From Brevundimonas goettingensis (lineage in GTDB: Bacteria > Pseudomonadota > Alphaproteobacteria > Caulobacterales > Caulobacteraceae), in NCBI RefSeq assembly GCF_017487405.1, contig NZ_CP062222.1:1473001-1537000 (forward strand): 64,000 nucleotides of DNA. The letters run 5' to 3'. Under the pieces are notes generated by a model that was not told the DNA's origin, searched no databases, and worked only from the letters and a program-made list of their open reading frames with translations. A program made the translations under genes and the position numbers. Below, one piece after another: positions 34,933 to 46,615 of this stretch (position 1 is the stretch's first letter; the number at the start of each line of letters is the position of its first letter).

Positions 34933-36304
34933 CTGTTTCCCCCAAATCCCAACGGTTCGTTAAGCACGAACGGCGACCCTGCCGCCGTGACCTTCTCCCG
35001 TCCAGAGCCCGATTCCCCGGACGCCTCTCCCCCGTGGTGGGAGCAGGCTGCGGTCATCTTCGTCATCGTCATGCTGACAGGCGCCCTGATCGGCCCGGTC
35101 TTCGCCCCTCTGCAGGAGGAGACGCCGATCCTGCGGCTGATCTGGCTGCCGGTCTATGCGGTGATCACCGCCCTGCTCTGCTGGCGCGCCGACAAGGTGA
35201 TCAAGGCCTGGCCGACGCTGATCATCCTCGGCCTGCTGATCCTGCACGCCTATGCCTCGAAATACTGGTCGATCGATCCGGGCGTGACCTCGCGGCGGAC
35301 CATCGCCATGGCCTTTTCCAGCGTCTTCGCCATCTATCTGGGCGCCGTGTTCAAAGGGCCGCAGTTGCCGCGCGTCCTGATGCTCTCGGGCCTGCTGATG
35401 GGGATCGGCAGTTTGATCATGGTCTTCGCCTTCCCGCGTATCGGCGTGCACCAGTTCGACAACGCCGGCCTGTGGCGCGGCCTCTGGTATGAGAAGAACC
35501 AGATGGGGGTGGTCATGGTCGCGGGCGCCGTGGCGGCGGCTGCCTGTCTGGCGCTGGAGGAACAGCGCACGAAGATGGCCTGGGCCGGCTTCGGGATCAC
35601 CGTCCTGCTGGTGCTGGCGACCCAATCCAAGACTTCGCTGCTGTGTCTGGTCATCGGCGTCGGCATCGTGGGGACCCTGTGGGCGATGAAGAAGGGTGGA
35701 CCGGCCCTGACCGTGATCGGCGTCTGGTTCGGCGTCGTCCTGTTCGGCCTGATCGCCTATGTCTTCATCACCGAACCGGCCGTGGTGCTCAAGGCGCTGG
35801 GCAAGGACCCGTCCCTGACCGGCCGGACCGACATCTGGACCGCCCTGATGCGCGAGGTCGCCGAACGGCCGTGGACCGGTTTCGGCTATCAGGCCTTCTG
35901 GGGCCGGGAGAGCATTCCCGCCGCCTGGATCCGGGCCGAGACCCAGTGGCCCGTGCCCTCGGCGCACAACGGCTGGATCGACCTCTTGATCCAGCTGGGT
36001 TGGCCGGGCGCGATCGCCGTGGGGGCGACGGTGCTGGTCGCCTTCCTGACGAGCCTGTTCCAGATCCCGGGACGCGGCGACCGCGAGGGCTGGTTCGGCA
36101 TCGCCTATTTCGCCGTCTTCCTGATGCTGAGCCTGTCGGAAAGCGTGCTGCTGACCAACGCCAACCTGCCCTGGACCCTGTTGCTGGCCATCCTCACGCG
36201 TGGCCTGATGACGGGACAGGACGCAGTGATCCCCAGAAGCCGCGTCAAGCTTGCTCCAAACGCCGCCGGGGCCTACCTGACGCGGTCCCGAATCGCCTCA
36301 CAGT

Positions 36305-38416
<2,112 letters not shown>

Positions 38417-38420
38417 GGCA

Positions 38421-38437
38421 GTAAGGAACATCCTTAC
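38421..38437. promoter_or_regulatory. Candidate operator of the mazEF pair
   Basis: GTAAGGA-ACA-TCCTTAC is a perfect 7-base inverted repeat ending three bases before the antitoxin ATG and five bases after the parE stop. AbrB-type antitoxins bind such palindromes to repress their own operon. No other promoter space exists in this 24-base gap. Confidence 0.5.
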
Positions 38438-38440
38438 CGC

Positions 38441-38656
38441 ATGATCACGAGCCGCATCACCTCCAAGGCCCAGACGACCGTGCCGCAAGCGGTACGGACG
38501 GCCCTAGGCCTGCGTGAAGGCGATGAACTGGCCTACGAAATCCGTGACGGTCAGGTCCTGCTGTCCAAGGCGCGCGCCCCGGCCCAGGACGATCCGTTCG
38601 TGCACTTTGACGAATGGGACAGCGACGCGGATCGACGGGCCTATGGCGACCTTTAA
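38441..38656 (+). CDS. AbrB/MazE-type antitoxin
   Basis: A 71-residue protein with a swapped-hairpin AbrB domain (ITSKAQTTVPQAVRTALGLR, then GDELAYEIRDGQVLL) and an acidic tail (HFDEWDSDADRRAYGDL) that would bind the toxin. It overlaps the toxin gene by 14 bases. Confidence 0.9.
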   Translation: MITSRITSKAQTTVPQAVRTALGLREGDELAYEIRDGQVLLSKARAPAQDDPFVHFDEWDSDADRRAYGDL

Positions 38657-38978
38657 GGCCGCCGACATCGTCAAGGTCCCCTTCCCCTACACCGACAGGG
38701 ACGTTCGGCAGCGTCGTCCGGCTCTGGTGGTCTCGAAGGGGTCGGTCGGCGGACCCGATCTCTATTGGGTGGTCATGATCACGAGCGCCGAGCATCGCTC
38801 ATGGTCCGGCGATGTGCTTCTGGATGACCGCTATCGAGAGGCAGGCCTGCCCGCGCCGTCGCTGATCCGCACAAGCAAGATCGCGACGGTGGAAGCCAAC
38901 CGCATGGAGCCGCTGGGCAAGTTGCCTTCTGACTTGATGGCTGGCGTCGCGGCCGAAATCGCCACCTTCCTCAGATGA
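38643..38978 (+). CDS. MazF/PemK-type endoribonuclease toxin
   Basis: A 111-residue toxin. The family features ADIVKVPFPYTD, RRPALVVSKG and LDDRYREAGLPAPSLIRTSK are seen, including the conserved Arg and Thr/Ser of the mRNA interferase site. The ATG at 38643 sits inside the antitoxin frame and the stop overlaps the next gene as ATGA. Confidence 0.9.
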   Translation: MATFKAADIVKVPFPYTDRDVRQRRPALVVSKGSVGGPDLYWVVMITSAEHRSWSGDVLLDDRYREAGLPAPSLIRTSKIATVEANRMEPLGKLPSDLMAGVAAEIATFLR

Positions 38979-40066
38979 AGCCCAGCCGTCGCGGACTGGC
39001 AGCCCTGCTGGCGGGCGGCGGCGTGTTGGCGACCGTGCGATCCGTCCGCGCCGAAACGCCCTCCGCCCTGCTCAGCCTCGGCTTCATCGAGGACGCCCCG
39101 CCCTATCCGGAGGCCCATGCCTCGACGATTGTGGAGATCGGAGCGGGGGTTCTGGGCGCCGCATGGTTCGGGGGGACCAAGGAGCGTAATCCGGATGTCG
39201 AGATCTGGTTCGCCCGCTGCGAGGGCGGGCGCTGGGGTAGGCCCGTCAGCGTGGCGAACGGGGTGCAGAGCGATGGGACCCGGCATCCGACCTGGAACCC
39301 GGTGCTGTTCCAGCCGCCGGGTCAGCCCCTGATCCTGTTCTACAAGGTCGGGCCGACGCCGCAGGACTGGTGGGGCATGGTCATGACCTCGGGCGACGGC
39401 GGGCGGACCTGGTCGCCGCCGCGCCGGCTGCCAGAAGGGATTCTGGGGCCGATCAAGAACAAGCCGGTGCTGCTGGCCGACGGGGCCTGGCTGTCGCCGT
39501 CCAGCGTCGAGGCGGGCGAAGGCGTGGGGGCGAACGCCGGCGCCGGCTGGAGCCTGCATTTCGAGCGGTCGGCGGATCAGGGCCAGAGCTGGACCAAGAG
39601 CGATCCCGTCCCCTCCCCGCTCAATATCGACGCCATCCAGCCCAGCGTTCTGATCCACAAGGACGGGCAGCTGCAGGCCGTGGCGCGGACGCGTCAGGGG
39701 GCTTTGGCCTCGACCTGGTCGCAGGACGGCGGGCGGACGTGGTCGCCACTGGGCGCCGTAGACCTGCCCAACCCCAACTCGGGAACCGACGCCGTGACCC
39801 TGGCCGACGGGCGCCAATTGATCGTCTACAACCCCACGGCCCATGCGGCGGCGACGCCCGGCAAGGGGCCGCGCTGGCCGCTGGCCGTGGCCCTGTCGGA
39901 TGACGGCGTCTCGTGGCGCCGGGTGCTGACGCTGGAGACCGAGCCCCTGACGAGCGGCTACGCCTACCCCGCCGTGATCCAGACGGCGGACGGGCTGGTG
40001 CACATGACCTGGACCTGGGACCGCAAGCGCATCCGTCATGCGGTCGTGGATCCGGCCGGACTCTAG
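38975..40066 (+). CDS. Secreted sialidase (BNR/Asp-box) family protein
   Basis: A 363-residue beta-propeller with an N-terminal export signal that looks Tat-like (PSRRGLAALLAGGG). Four Asp boxes S-x-D-x-G-x-[ST]-W or a close variant are seen: SGDGGRTW (139-146), SADQGQSW, SQDGGRTW and SDDGVSW. FFYKVGP and WNPVLF regions match the BNR_2 family. True sialidase activity is unproven. It overlaps the toxin stop by 4 bases and meets the MATE stop in a shared CTAG. Confidence 0.85.
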   Translation: MKPSRRGLAALLAGGGVLATVRSVRAETPSALLSLGFIEDAPPYPEAHASTIVEIGAGVLGAAWFGGTKERNPDVEIWFARCEGGRWGRPVSVANGVQSDGTRHPTWNPVLFQPPGQPLILFYKVGPTPQDWWGMVMTSGDGGRTWSPPRRLPEGILGPIKNKPVLLADGAWLSPSSVEAGEGVGANAGAGWSLHFERSADQGQSWTKSDPVPSPLNIDAIQPSVLIHKDGQLQAVARTRQGALASTWSQDGGRTWSPLGAVDLPNPNSGTDAVTLADGRQLIVYNPTAHAAATPGKGPRWPLAVALSDDGVSWRRVLTLETEPLTSGYAYPAVIQTADGLVHMTWTWDRKRIRHAVVDPAGL

Positions 40067-41430
40067 GCCGGAACCGCCTCGCGCGGGACCAGACCGGCCA
40101 GCTTCTTCGCCAGCTCGCGGCGCAGGAAGAAGAGCGCGATCAGCATGTGGACGAAGACCGAGGCGGCCGAGAGCATCCAGACGTGCTCCAGCCGCGCCCA
40201 GGGCTGGGTCGAGAGCCAGATGGCGGGACCCGCGAAGGTGATCAGGCGCGAGACGCTGCCGAACAGGGCCGGACGGGTGTCGCCGAGCGCCTGAAAGGTC
40301 CCCGACGCGGTGAAGATCAGACCGGTGGCGACGAAGTTCAGGGAAATGATCTTCAGGAAGGTCGAGCCGATCTCGATCACCTTGGGATCATGCGCGAAGG
40401 CGCCGATCATCAGGTCCGGCCGGATGTGGCACAGCGCCGTCAGGACCAGCATCATGCCGGTTGAGAGGACGGCGGCGTCCCTGACCGTGCGGCGCACCCG
40501 GTCGCCGCGGCCGGCGCCGAAATTCTGGCCCGCCACGGGCGCGACGGCGAACGACACCGCCATGGCCGGCAGGAAGACCGCCTGCATAACGCGCGAGCCG
40601 ACGCCGTAACCGGCCGGGGCCTCGGGGCCGAAATGGCGGATGACGCCATAGACGACGCCCGCGGTGATGAACATCAAGAGGAACTCCGCCGCCGACGGCA
40701 GGCCGACGCCGATGATCCGCTTCCACACGGCGAAATCCGGGCGCGGCAGTTTCAGGGGGTTCGCAATGATCGTCTGGGACCGGCCGAAGACATAGACGGC
40801 GCCGATGAAGCCGAGCGCCGAGGCGATGGAGCTGGCCAGGCCCGCACCGAAGACGCCGAGCGGATGGCCCGTGCCCCAGCCCGCGATCAGGACGGGCGCC
40901 AGGACGGCGTTGAGCAGCACGGTCCCCGTCTGGATCAACATGGTCGGCCGCACGACCCCCGCCGCGCGCAGGGCCGAACCGAGGACGTTGGAGGGGTACA
41001 TCAGGGCCAGCGCCGGCAGGAAACCATAGAGATAGGCGACCCCGTCCCGGGCCGTCGCCTCATCGGCGGCAAGCAGGCGCAGACCCGCATGGGCGAGGAG
41101 ATACCCGAAGACGAGGGTGATCGCGGCGAGGCCCAGCGCAATGATCATCGACTGGCGATAGACGCCGTCGGCCTGATCGAAGGTCTTCGCCCCGATGGCC
41201 CGGGCGATCAGGCTGAGGGCGCCGACGCCCACCATCTGGGACGCCGCCATGCACAGGAAGAAGGCATTGCCCGCCAGACCCACGCCCGCGATTGCCGAGG
41301 ACCCGATGCCGGCGACGAAATAGAGGTCGACGAGGAAATACAGCGTCTGGAACAGCAGCCCCATGCCGATGAAGGCGGCCATGCCCAAGAGCCGGCCGGT
41401 GATCGAACCCTGGGTCAGGTCGTGCTGCAT
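40063..41430 (-). CDS. MATE family efflux transporter
   Basis: A 455-residue inner-membrane exporter with 12 helices in two related halves (LFQTLYFLVDLYFVAGIGSS in the first, GLPSAAEFLLMFITAGVVY in the second). MATE proteins expel drugs or metabolites by sodium or proton exchange. The substrate is unknown. An inverted repeat lies upstream at 41480-41516. Confidence 0.93.
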   Translation of the reverse strand: MQHDLTQGSITGRLLGMAAFIGMGLLFQTLYFLVDLYFVAGIGSSAIAGVGLAGNAFFLCMAASQMVGVGALSLIARAIGAKTFDQADGVYRQSMIIALGLAAITLVFGYLLAHAGLRLLAADEATARDGVAYLYGFLPALALMYPSNVLGSALRAAGVVRPTMLIQTGTVLLNAVLAPVLIAGWGTGHPLGVFGAGLASSIASALGFIGAVYVFGRSQTIIANPLKLPRPDFAVWKRIIGVGLPSAAEFLLMFITAGVVYGVIRHFGPEAPAGYGVGSRVMQAVFLPAMAVSFAVAPVAGQNFGAGRGDRVRRTVRDAAVLSTGMMLVLTALCHIRPDLMIGAFAHDPKVIEIGSTFLKIISLNFVATGLIFTASGTFQALGDTRPALFGSVSRLITFAGPAIWLSTQPWARLEHVWMLSAASVFVHMLIALFFLRRELAKKLAGLVPREAVPA

Positions 41431-41479
41431 CGTGAGTTCCCCTGTGTCCGTCCTGTAGCACGGATTTCGGAGGCGGATT

Positions 41480-41516
41480 TACCCGGGCAATATTAGGCGG
41501 TCAATCCGCCCGGGTA
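41480..41516. promoter_or_regulatory. Inverted repeat between MATE gene and upstream gene
   Basis: TACCCGGGC at 41480-41488 pairs with GCCCGGGTA at 41508-41516. A competing hairpin GGCGG-TCAAT-CCGCC lies at 41496-41510. It abuts the stop of the upstream minus-strand gene and lies 50 bases before the MATE start, so it could be that gene's terminator or a MATE operator. There is no clear T tract. Confidence 0.45.
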
Positions 41517-42515
41517 TTATTCGGCAGCCTCGGCGCGCTGGCGATCGCTGCGCATGATGCGGATGACCGAGTCGGCTTGCGAGGCGGGGGAACGGCGCGC
41601 GCCGGCGGCGCCGTAGAGGGCGCGCAGATAGGACCAGTCCCAGTCGGTCAGCCCCCTGCCCTGCGCGCCGCCGTCGAACAGGTTGAGCACGCTGTCAAAG
41701 CCGCCGGTCTCGGCGTCCTGACCGATCTGGGCCAGGCTGACCATGGCGAGATAGTCACCGAGCTGGTCGGCGCTGACGACGCCGATGCGGGCCACGTCGA
41801 CGATGACGATGACCTTGAACAGGGCGTCCTCGGTCGCGGAATTGACCCGCGACGCTCCGCCGGTGATGGCGATGACGGGAGCGGCGCCCAGAATGCTGTC
41901 GTCGGGGTTGCCGCAGGGCCCGCCGCAGATCGTCTGTTGAACCCACTCGTCCACCTTGACCCCGCCCCGGTCGCCGGGCACCCGCATGGCGCGCTGGCCG
42001 GTGCGCGGGTCGAAACTCATGCTGAGCGGCCACCAGCGCACGGGCTGGTCGCCGTCCTCGAAGGTCCGCAGGGCGGCGGCGCCCTGATCCAGACCGCTGA
42101 CGCCGATGCGGAACAGCCGCAGGTCGTTCTCGATCAGGGTGCGGGCCACGCCGGGGCCGTTGTTGGTGAAGACCACCACGATATTGGCCCGGCAGCCGGG
42201 CGCGCCGACACGGATGTCCAGTTCGCGCGCGACATCGGCGATGCGGTCGACGATGGGCTGGGCGACCTCGGGCTGGAAATTGACGGCGCCGGGACAGACC
42301 TGCCCCTCCCAGCGGGCCAGACCGCGGCCGCTGGCGGGGGCGGCGACGCGGCCGACGAAGTCGCGCACCGCGTCCTGATCGGCGCGGCCCAGGGCCTCGA
42401 CCGACGGCAGCTGGGTCACCTGGGGCTCCGCCGCCGGGTCCTGCTGGATCTGAACGGGCGCCGGGGCCGCGCCTGCGCCAAGAACGAGGGCCGATATCAG
42501 GGCAATGAGCGACAT
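41517..42515 (-). CDS. Secreted hypothetical protein
   Basis: A 332-residue protein with a signal peptide (MSLIALISALVLGAGAAPA). It carries WEGQVCPGAVNF, VGAPGCRANIVVVFTNNGP and ICGGPCGNPDD (four cysteines, probably two disulfides), then a helical C-terminal half (LAMVSLAQIGQD). I know no function; the layout recurs in Caulobacterales and Sphingomonadales hypothetical proteins. The start is the ATG at 42515. Confidence 0.75.
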   Translation of the reverse strand: MSLIALISALVLGAGAAPAPVQIQQDPAAEPQVTQLPSVEALGRADQDAVRDFVGRVAAPASGRGLARWEGQVCPGAVNFQPEVAQPIVDRIADVARELDIRVGAPGCRANIVVVFTNNGPGVARTLIENDLRLFRIGVSGLDQGAAALRTFEDGDQPVRWWPLSMSFDPRTGQRAMRVPGDRGGVKVDEWVQQTICGGPCGNPDDSILGAAPVIAITGGASRVNSATEDALFKVIVIVDVARIGVVSADQLGDYLAMVSLAQIGQDAETGGFDSVLNLFDGGAQGRGLTDWDWSYLRALYGAAGARRSPASQADSVIRIMRSDRQRAEAAE

Positions 42516-42618
42516 GGCGGGCCTTTCGGTTGAGCGCGAAAGCGTGCTCAATCCTGAGGTTGACCGCCCGTGTGCGCCCTGTCCAGCCCTCGCAAACCGC
42601 CGTGCGGCGGCGGCGACA

Positions 42619-43320
42619 TCAGTAGGTCTGGCTCTCGGCCGGACGCTCTTCCAGATGGCCGTCCTTCAGGGCGAAGACGCGGTCCATGTGACCGGCCAGC
42701 TCCATATTGTGAGTGGCGATCAGGGCGGCGACGCCGGTCGTCTTGACCAGGTCGTGCAGGGCCTCGAACACCGTCTGGCTGGTGGCCGGGTCGAGGTTGC
42801 CGGTCGGTTCGTCGGCCAGAAGCAGGCGCGGCTTGTTGGCCAGTGCGCGAGCCAAGGCGACGCGCTGCTGCTCCCCGCCCGACATCTGGGCTGGCTGGTG
42901 CAGGAGGCGCTCGCCAAGGCCGAGCGAGGCCAGGGCCTGCTCCGCCGCCTTGCGGGCCACGGCCTCCGAATGACCGGCGATACGCAGCGGCAGGGCCACA
43001 TTGTCGCGCGCGTCGAACTCGGGCAGCAGGTGGTGGAACTGATAGACGAAGCCGATGCGGCTGAGGCGGATGCGGGTGCGGGCGCGCTCGTCGAGCTGAC
43101 CGACATCCTCGCCGCCGATAATGACCTGACCTTCGGTCGGGCGCTCCAGCAGGCCGGCGGCGTGCAGCAGCGACGACTTGCCCGAGCCCGACGGCCCGAT
43201 CAGGCCGACGATCTCACCGGGACGAACGTCCAGATCGACGCCCTTGAGCACCGACAGCTCGCCCTGGCCGGTCGTATAGGTGCGGACGATACCGCGCAGG
43301 CTGAGGACCGGATTACTCAT
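42619..43320 (-). CDS. lolD: LolD, lipoprotein-releasing ABC transporter ATPase
   Basis: A 233-residue ATPase. Walker [10 protein letters not shown] (42-50), Q-loop [13 protein letters not shown], signature [15 protein letters not shown], Walker [13 protein letters not shown] and H-loop IATHN are all present. With LolC it extracts outer-membrane lipoproteins from the inner membrane. It overlaps lolC by 8 bases. Confidence 0.95.
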   Translation of the reverse strand: MSNPVLSLRGIVRTYTTGQGELSVLKGVDLDVRPGEIVGLIGPSGSGKSSLLHAAGLLERPTEGQVIIGGEDVGQLDERARTRIRLSRIGFVYQFHHLLPEFDARDNVALPLRIAGHSEAVARKAAEQALASLGLGERLLHQPAQMSGGEQQRVALARALANKPRLLLADEPTGNLDPATSQTVFEALHDLVKTTGVAALIATHNMELAGHMDRVFALKDGHLEERPAESQTY

Positions 43321-44632
43321 AGCGCAGGGCCTCGATGGGATCGATCCGGGCGGCGATCCAGGACGGCACCAGACTGGCGACGCAGGACAGCAGCAGCGAC
43401 CAGCCCGAGATCCAGATCACGTCGGCCGGGTCGACCTTGGCCGGGATGGCGTCCAGCATATAGACGTCGGCGTTGAACAGCTGGACCCCGGTGATCCCTT
43501 CGATGAAGTGCTGGATCGCGCCGATGTTCAGGCAGAAGACGAGGCCGAGGACCAGGCCGACGACCAGACCGGTCACCCCGATCATCATCCCCGCCAGGAA
43601 GAAGATGCGCAGGATCGACGACTGGGTCGAACCCACGGTGCGCAGGATGGCGATGTCCTTGGTCTTGTTCTTCACCAGCATGACGATGCCGACGATGATG
43701 TTGAGCGCGGCCATGATGCCGAGCTGGGCCAGAATGATGCTCATGGCCACCCGCTCGACCTTCAGCGCGCCCCAGAAGGCGGCCAGACGCACGGTCCAGT
43801 CGGTGACCAATGCTCCCCTGCCCGCCGCCTCGCGCACGGCGTCGGTATAGGTCTGGACCTGATCGGGATTGGCGACCTTCAGCTCGATGACGTCCCAGAC
43901 GCCCTCCTTGCCGAAGAAGAGCTGGGCCTGTTCCAGCGGCATGAACATGAAGGCCCGGTCGTAGTCGGCCGTGCCCGAGGAATAGGCGCCGCCGACGTAG
44001 TAGGTCTTGGACAGGCCGCCGAGATTGCCGAAGGCGCTGTCGGCGCCCGAGGGCGAGAAGATGGTGATCGGATCGCCGACCCGCAGGCCGAGCTGGTCCA
44101 GCAGGGTCTGGCCGACCAGAACACGGTTGCCGCCGTAGGCGCCCTGACCGAAGGCCGCGCGGGCCTCGGGCGACAGGCTCTTGTAGACATATTGCATCGA
44201 AGCCAGGTCGGAGGGCTTCAGGCCGCGCACGATGGCGCCGGTCGTCTGGCCGCCGCCCTGGACCAGAGCCTGGGTCTCGATCAGGGGGTCGGCGCTGACC
44301 ACGCCGGGCACGGCCTTGATCCGGGCCAGGGCCTGTTCGCGATCGGGCGCGTTGAGCACCTGACCCGAGACATACATATGGCCGTTGAAGCTGAGCATCC
44401 GGTTGAGCAGCTCGGACCGGAAGCCCGACATGATGCTGAGCGTCACGATCAGGGCGAAGACCGAGGCCATGGTCGACAGGAAGCTGATGATGGCGATGAA
44501 GGCGACCCAGCCTTCCTTGCGCTTGGGCCGCAGATAGCGAAGGGCCAGGGCGAACTCCCAACGGGAGAATGGCCCGGCCGGCTTCACGGGCTTCAGGTCG
44601 GCCTCCCCGAGGACAGAGGGCGTATCGCTCAA
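43313..44632 (-). CDS. lolC: LolC/E, lipoprotein-releasing permease
   Basis: A 439-residue FtsX/MacB-like permease with one N-terminal helix ([20 protein letters not shown]), a large periplasmic domain, and three C-terminal helices ending [16 protein letters not shown]. The start is a TTG at 44632 overlapping the proS stop as TTGA. Only one permease is present, so it probably forms a homodimer as in many alphaproteobacteria. Confidence 0.93.
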   Translation of the reverse strand: MSDTPSVLGEADLKPVKPAGPFSRWEFALALRYLRPKRKEGWVAFIAIISFLSTMASVFALIVTLSIMSGFRSELLNRMLSFNGHMYVSGQVLNAPDREQALARIKAVPGVVSADPLIETQALVQGGGQTTGAIVRGLKPSDLASMQYVYKSLSPEARAAFGQGAYGGNRVLVGQTLLDQLGLRVGDPITIFSPSGADSAFGNLGGLSKTYYVGGAYSSGTADYDRAFMFMPLEQAQLFFGKEGVWDVIELKVANPDQVQTYTDAVREAAGRGALVTDWTVRLAAFWGALKVERVAMSIILAQLGIMAALNIIVGIVMLVKNKTKDIAILRTVGSTQSSILRIFFLAGMMIGVTGLVVGLVLGLVFCLNIGAIQHFIEGITGVQLFNADVYMLDAIPAKVDPADVIWISGWSLLLSCVASLVPSWIAARIDPIEALRYE

Positions 44633-45942
44633 CCGATGATCTCCAGCGCCTGGGCCAGCGGAACCGTCTGCTTTTCGCCGGTGGCGCGGCGCTTCAGCTC
44701 GACGACGCCGTCGGCCAGACCCTTGGGCCCGATGGTCAGTTGCCAAGGCACGCCGATCAGGTCGGCCGTGGCGAACTTGCCGCCCGGACGCTCGTCGGTG
44801 TCGTCATAGAGGACGTCCTTGCCCGAGGCCTCGAGCTTGGCGACGGCCTCCTCGCAGGCGGCGTTCACGCCCTCGTCCGAGACGCGCAGATTGATCACCA
44901 CCACGTCGAACGGGGCGACGGCGTCCGGCCAGATGATGCCGCCCTCGTCGTGGCTGGCCTCGATGATCGCGCCCAGCAGACGCGACACCCCGACGCCGTA
45001 GGAGCCCATATGGACCTCGGTGTCCTTGCCGTCCGGCCCGGCGACCTTGGCTTTCATCGGGGCCGAGTATTTGGTGCCGAAGTAGAAGATGTGGCCGACC
45101 TCAATACCGCGGGCGGTCAGGCGGTTCTCTTCCGGCGTGCCGGCCTCGAAGGCGCCGGCGTCGTGCATCTCCTCGGTGGCGGCATACAGCGCCGTGCGCT
45201 CGTCGAAGACGGACTGCAGGTCGTTCCAGTCGACGTCGTTTCCGGGCGGGGCCATCTCGACCAGACGCTTGTCGCAGAAGACCTGGCTTTCGCCCGTGTC
45301 GGCCAGAACGATGAACTCGTGGGACAGGTCGCCGCCGATCGGGCCGGTGTCGGCGCGCATCGGCACGGCCTTCAGACCCATGCGGGCGAAGGTGTTCAGA
45401 TAGGCCGCGAACATGCGGTTATAGGCCTTGCGGGCCGAGGCCTCGTCGATGTCGAACGAATAGGCGTCCTTCATCAGGAACTCGCGGCCGCGCATGACGC
45501 CGAAGCGGGGACGGCGCTCGTCGCGGAATTTCCACTGGATGTGGAACAGGTTCAGCGGCAGCTGTTTGTAGGACTTCACGAAGCCACGGAAGATGTCGGT
45601 GACCATCTCTTCGTTGGTCGGTCCGTAGAGCAGCTCTCGCTCGTGGCGGTCGGTGATGCGCAGCATCTCCGGGCCATAGGCGTCGTAGCGGCCGCTTTCG
45701 CGCCACAGGTCGGCCAGTTGCAGCGTCGGCATCAAGAGCTCGACGGCGCCCGCCCGCTCCTGCTCCTCGCGCACGATCTGCTCGATCCGGTTCAGGACGC
45801 GCAGGCCCAGCGGCAGCCAGGCATAGATGCCGGCGGCTTCCTGTTTGATCATGCCCGCGCGCAGCATCAGCTGGTGCGAGACGATCTGGGCGTCGGAGGG
45901 CGCTTCTTTGAGCGTGGGCAGGAAATAGCGCGACAGGCGCAT
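44629..45942 (-). CDS. proS: Prolyl-tRNA synthetase, short alphaproteobacterial form
   Basis: A 437-residue class II synthetase. Motif 1 region [20 protein letters not shown], motif 2 [21 protein letters not shown] and motif 3 [16 protein letters not shown] are clear, and the anticodon domain ends [14 protein letters not shown]. The editing insertion of the longer bacterial form is missing, as usual for this lineage. Confidence 0.96.
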   Translation of the reverse strand: MRLSRYFLPTLKEAPSDAQIVSHQLMLRAGMIKQEAAGIYAWLPLGLRVLNRIEQIVREEQERAGAVELLMPTLQLADLWRESGRYDAYGPEMLRITDRHERELLYGPTNEEMVTDIFRGFVKSYKQLPLNLFHIQWKFRDERRPRFGVMRGREFLMKDAYSFDIDEASARKAYNRMFAAYLNTFARMGLKAVPMRADTGPIGGDLSHEFIVLADTGESQVFCDKRLVEMAPPGNDVDWNDLQSVFDERTALYAATEEMHDAGAFEAGTPEENRLTARGIEVGHIFYFGTKYSAPMKAKVAGPDGKDTEVHMGSYGVGVSRLLGAIIEASHDEGGIIWPDAVAPFDVVVINLRVSDEGVNAACEEAVAKLEASGKDVLYDDTDERPGGKFATADLIGVPWQLTIGPKGLADGVVELKRRATGEKQTVPLAQALEIIG

Positions 45943-46020
45943 GGCAGAATCCGCGTGGTCAATCAGACCTGAGCTTTAGCCGGGACGGCGGGGCAAAAGC
46001 TAGGCGAACCCTGCGGTTCT

Positions 46021-46272
46021 TCAGCCGAGTTTCGGCAGCGGCAGCCAGCCGGTGAAGATGATCACCATGGTGACGGCCCAGACGATGGCCGAGACCCAGG
46101 TGGTGGTGATGAATTTCTTCTTCAGATTGGGCGTCTTCGGCGCGCCCCACTGGCCGCCGTCGGTCGGCGGGGCCTGATCCTCCTGCGACATGCCGAGCGG
46201 CAGAACACAGAACAGCACCGTCCACCAGATGGTCAGATAGATGGCGGTCATGGTGATCGGGCCGATGGGCAT
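46021..46272 (-). CDS. DUF1467 family small membrane protein
   Basis: An 83-residue protein with two membrane helices (ITMTAIYLTIWWTVLFCVLP and WVSAIVWAVTMVIIFTGWLP) and PNLKKKFITTT between, the DUF1467 signature. In alphaproteobacteria it commonly lies before proS. Its start overlaps the previous stop as TGATG. The function is unknown. Confidence 0.9.
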   Translation of the reverse strand: MPIGPITMTAIYLTIWWTVLFCVLPLGMSQEDQAPPTDGGQWGAPKTPNLKKKFITTTWVSAIVWAVTMVIIFTGWLPLPKLG

Positions 46273-46520
46273 CAGGACTCCTGGGACGCGGTCGACCCAG
46301 CCCCTACCCCGCTTCGCCCTTTCGAGCCAGTTGCGGGCGCGGCCTCATCGGCGGGCTTTTCAGGCTGGTGGCGCGCGGGGGCGACATGGCCCGCCTTGGG
46401 CGTGCCGGTGATGCGGATCTGGGTCGTCTCGGTGCGCTTGCCGGCGCCGTCATGGCAGGCGTCGACCGACAGGCCGACCGTGGCCAGCACGGTCAGGACC
46501 GCCAGGGTGCGAAGGGTCAT
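46272..46520 (-). CDS. Small secreted hypothetical protein
   Basis: An 82-residue protein with a signal-like N-terminus (LRTLAVLTVLATVGLSVDAC) and a charged, probably disordered remainder (RQP/EKPADEAAPATG). VDAC is only a weak lipobox. It is coupled to the DUF1467 gene. No family is recognised. Confidence 0.6.
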   Translation of the reverse strand: MTLRTLAVLTVLATVGLSVDACHDGAGKRTETTQIRITGTPKAGHVAPARHQPEKPADEAAPATGSKGRSGVGAGSTASQES

Positions 46521-46570
46521 ACGTGGGCTTTCCCCGATCTCCAGGGCGCGACCTTACGCCGCGCCCCAAG

Positions 46571-46615
46571 GATCGCAAATCCGGTGATCGCAAATGCCGT
46601 GATCGCAAATCACGT
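46571..46615. repeat. Three tandem 15-base repeats beside the rnj stop
   Basis: GATCGCAAAT followed by five variable bases (CCGGT, GCCGT, CACGT) occurs three times in a row at 46571-46585, 46586-46600 and 46601-46615. The block abuts the rnj stop codon (46616) and sits in the 95-base gap before the next gene of the operon. Confidence 0.85.

Noticed and set aside
38425..38440. The palindrome after parE read as a rho-independent terminator
   Set aside because: The stem is AT-containing and short, and no T tract follows. An operator reading fits better.
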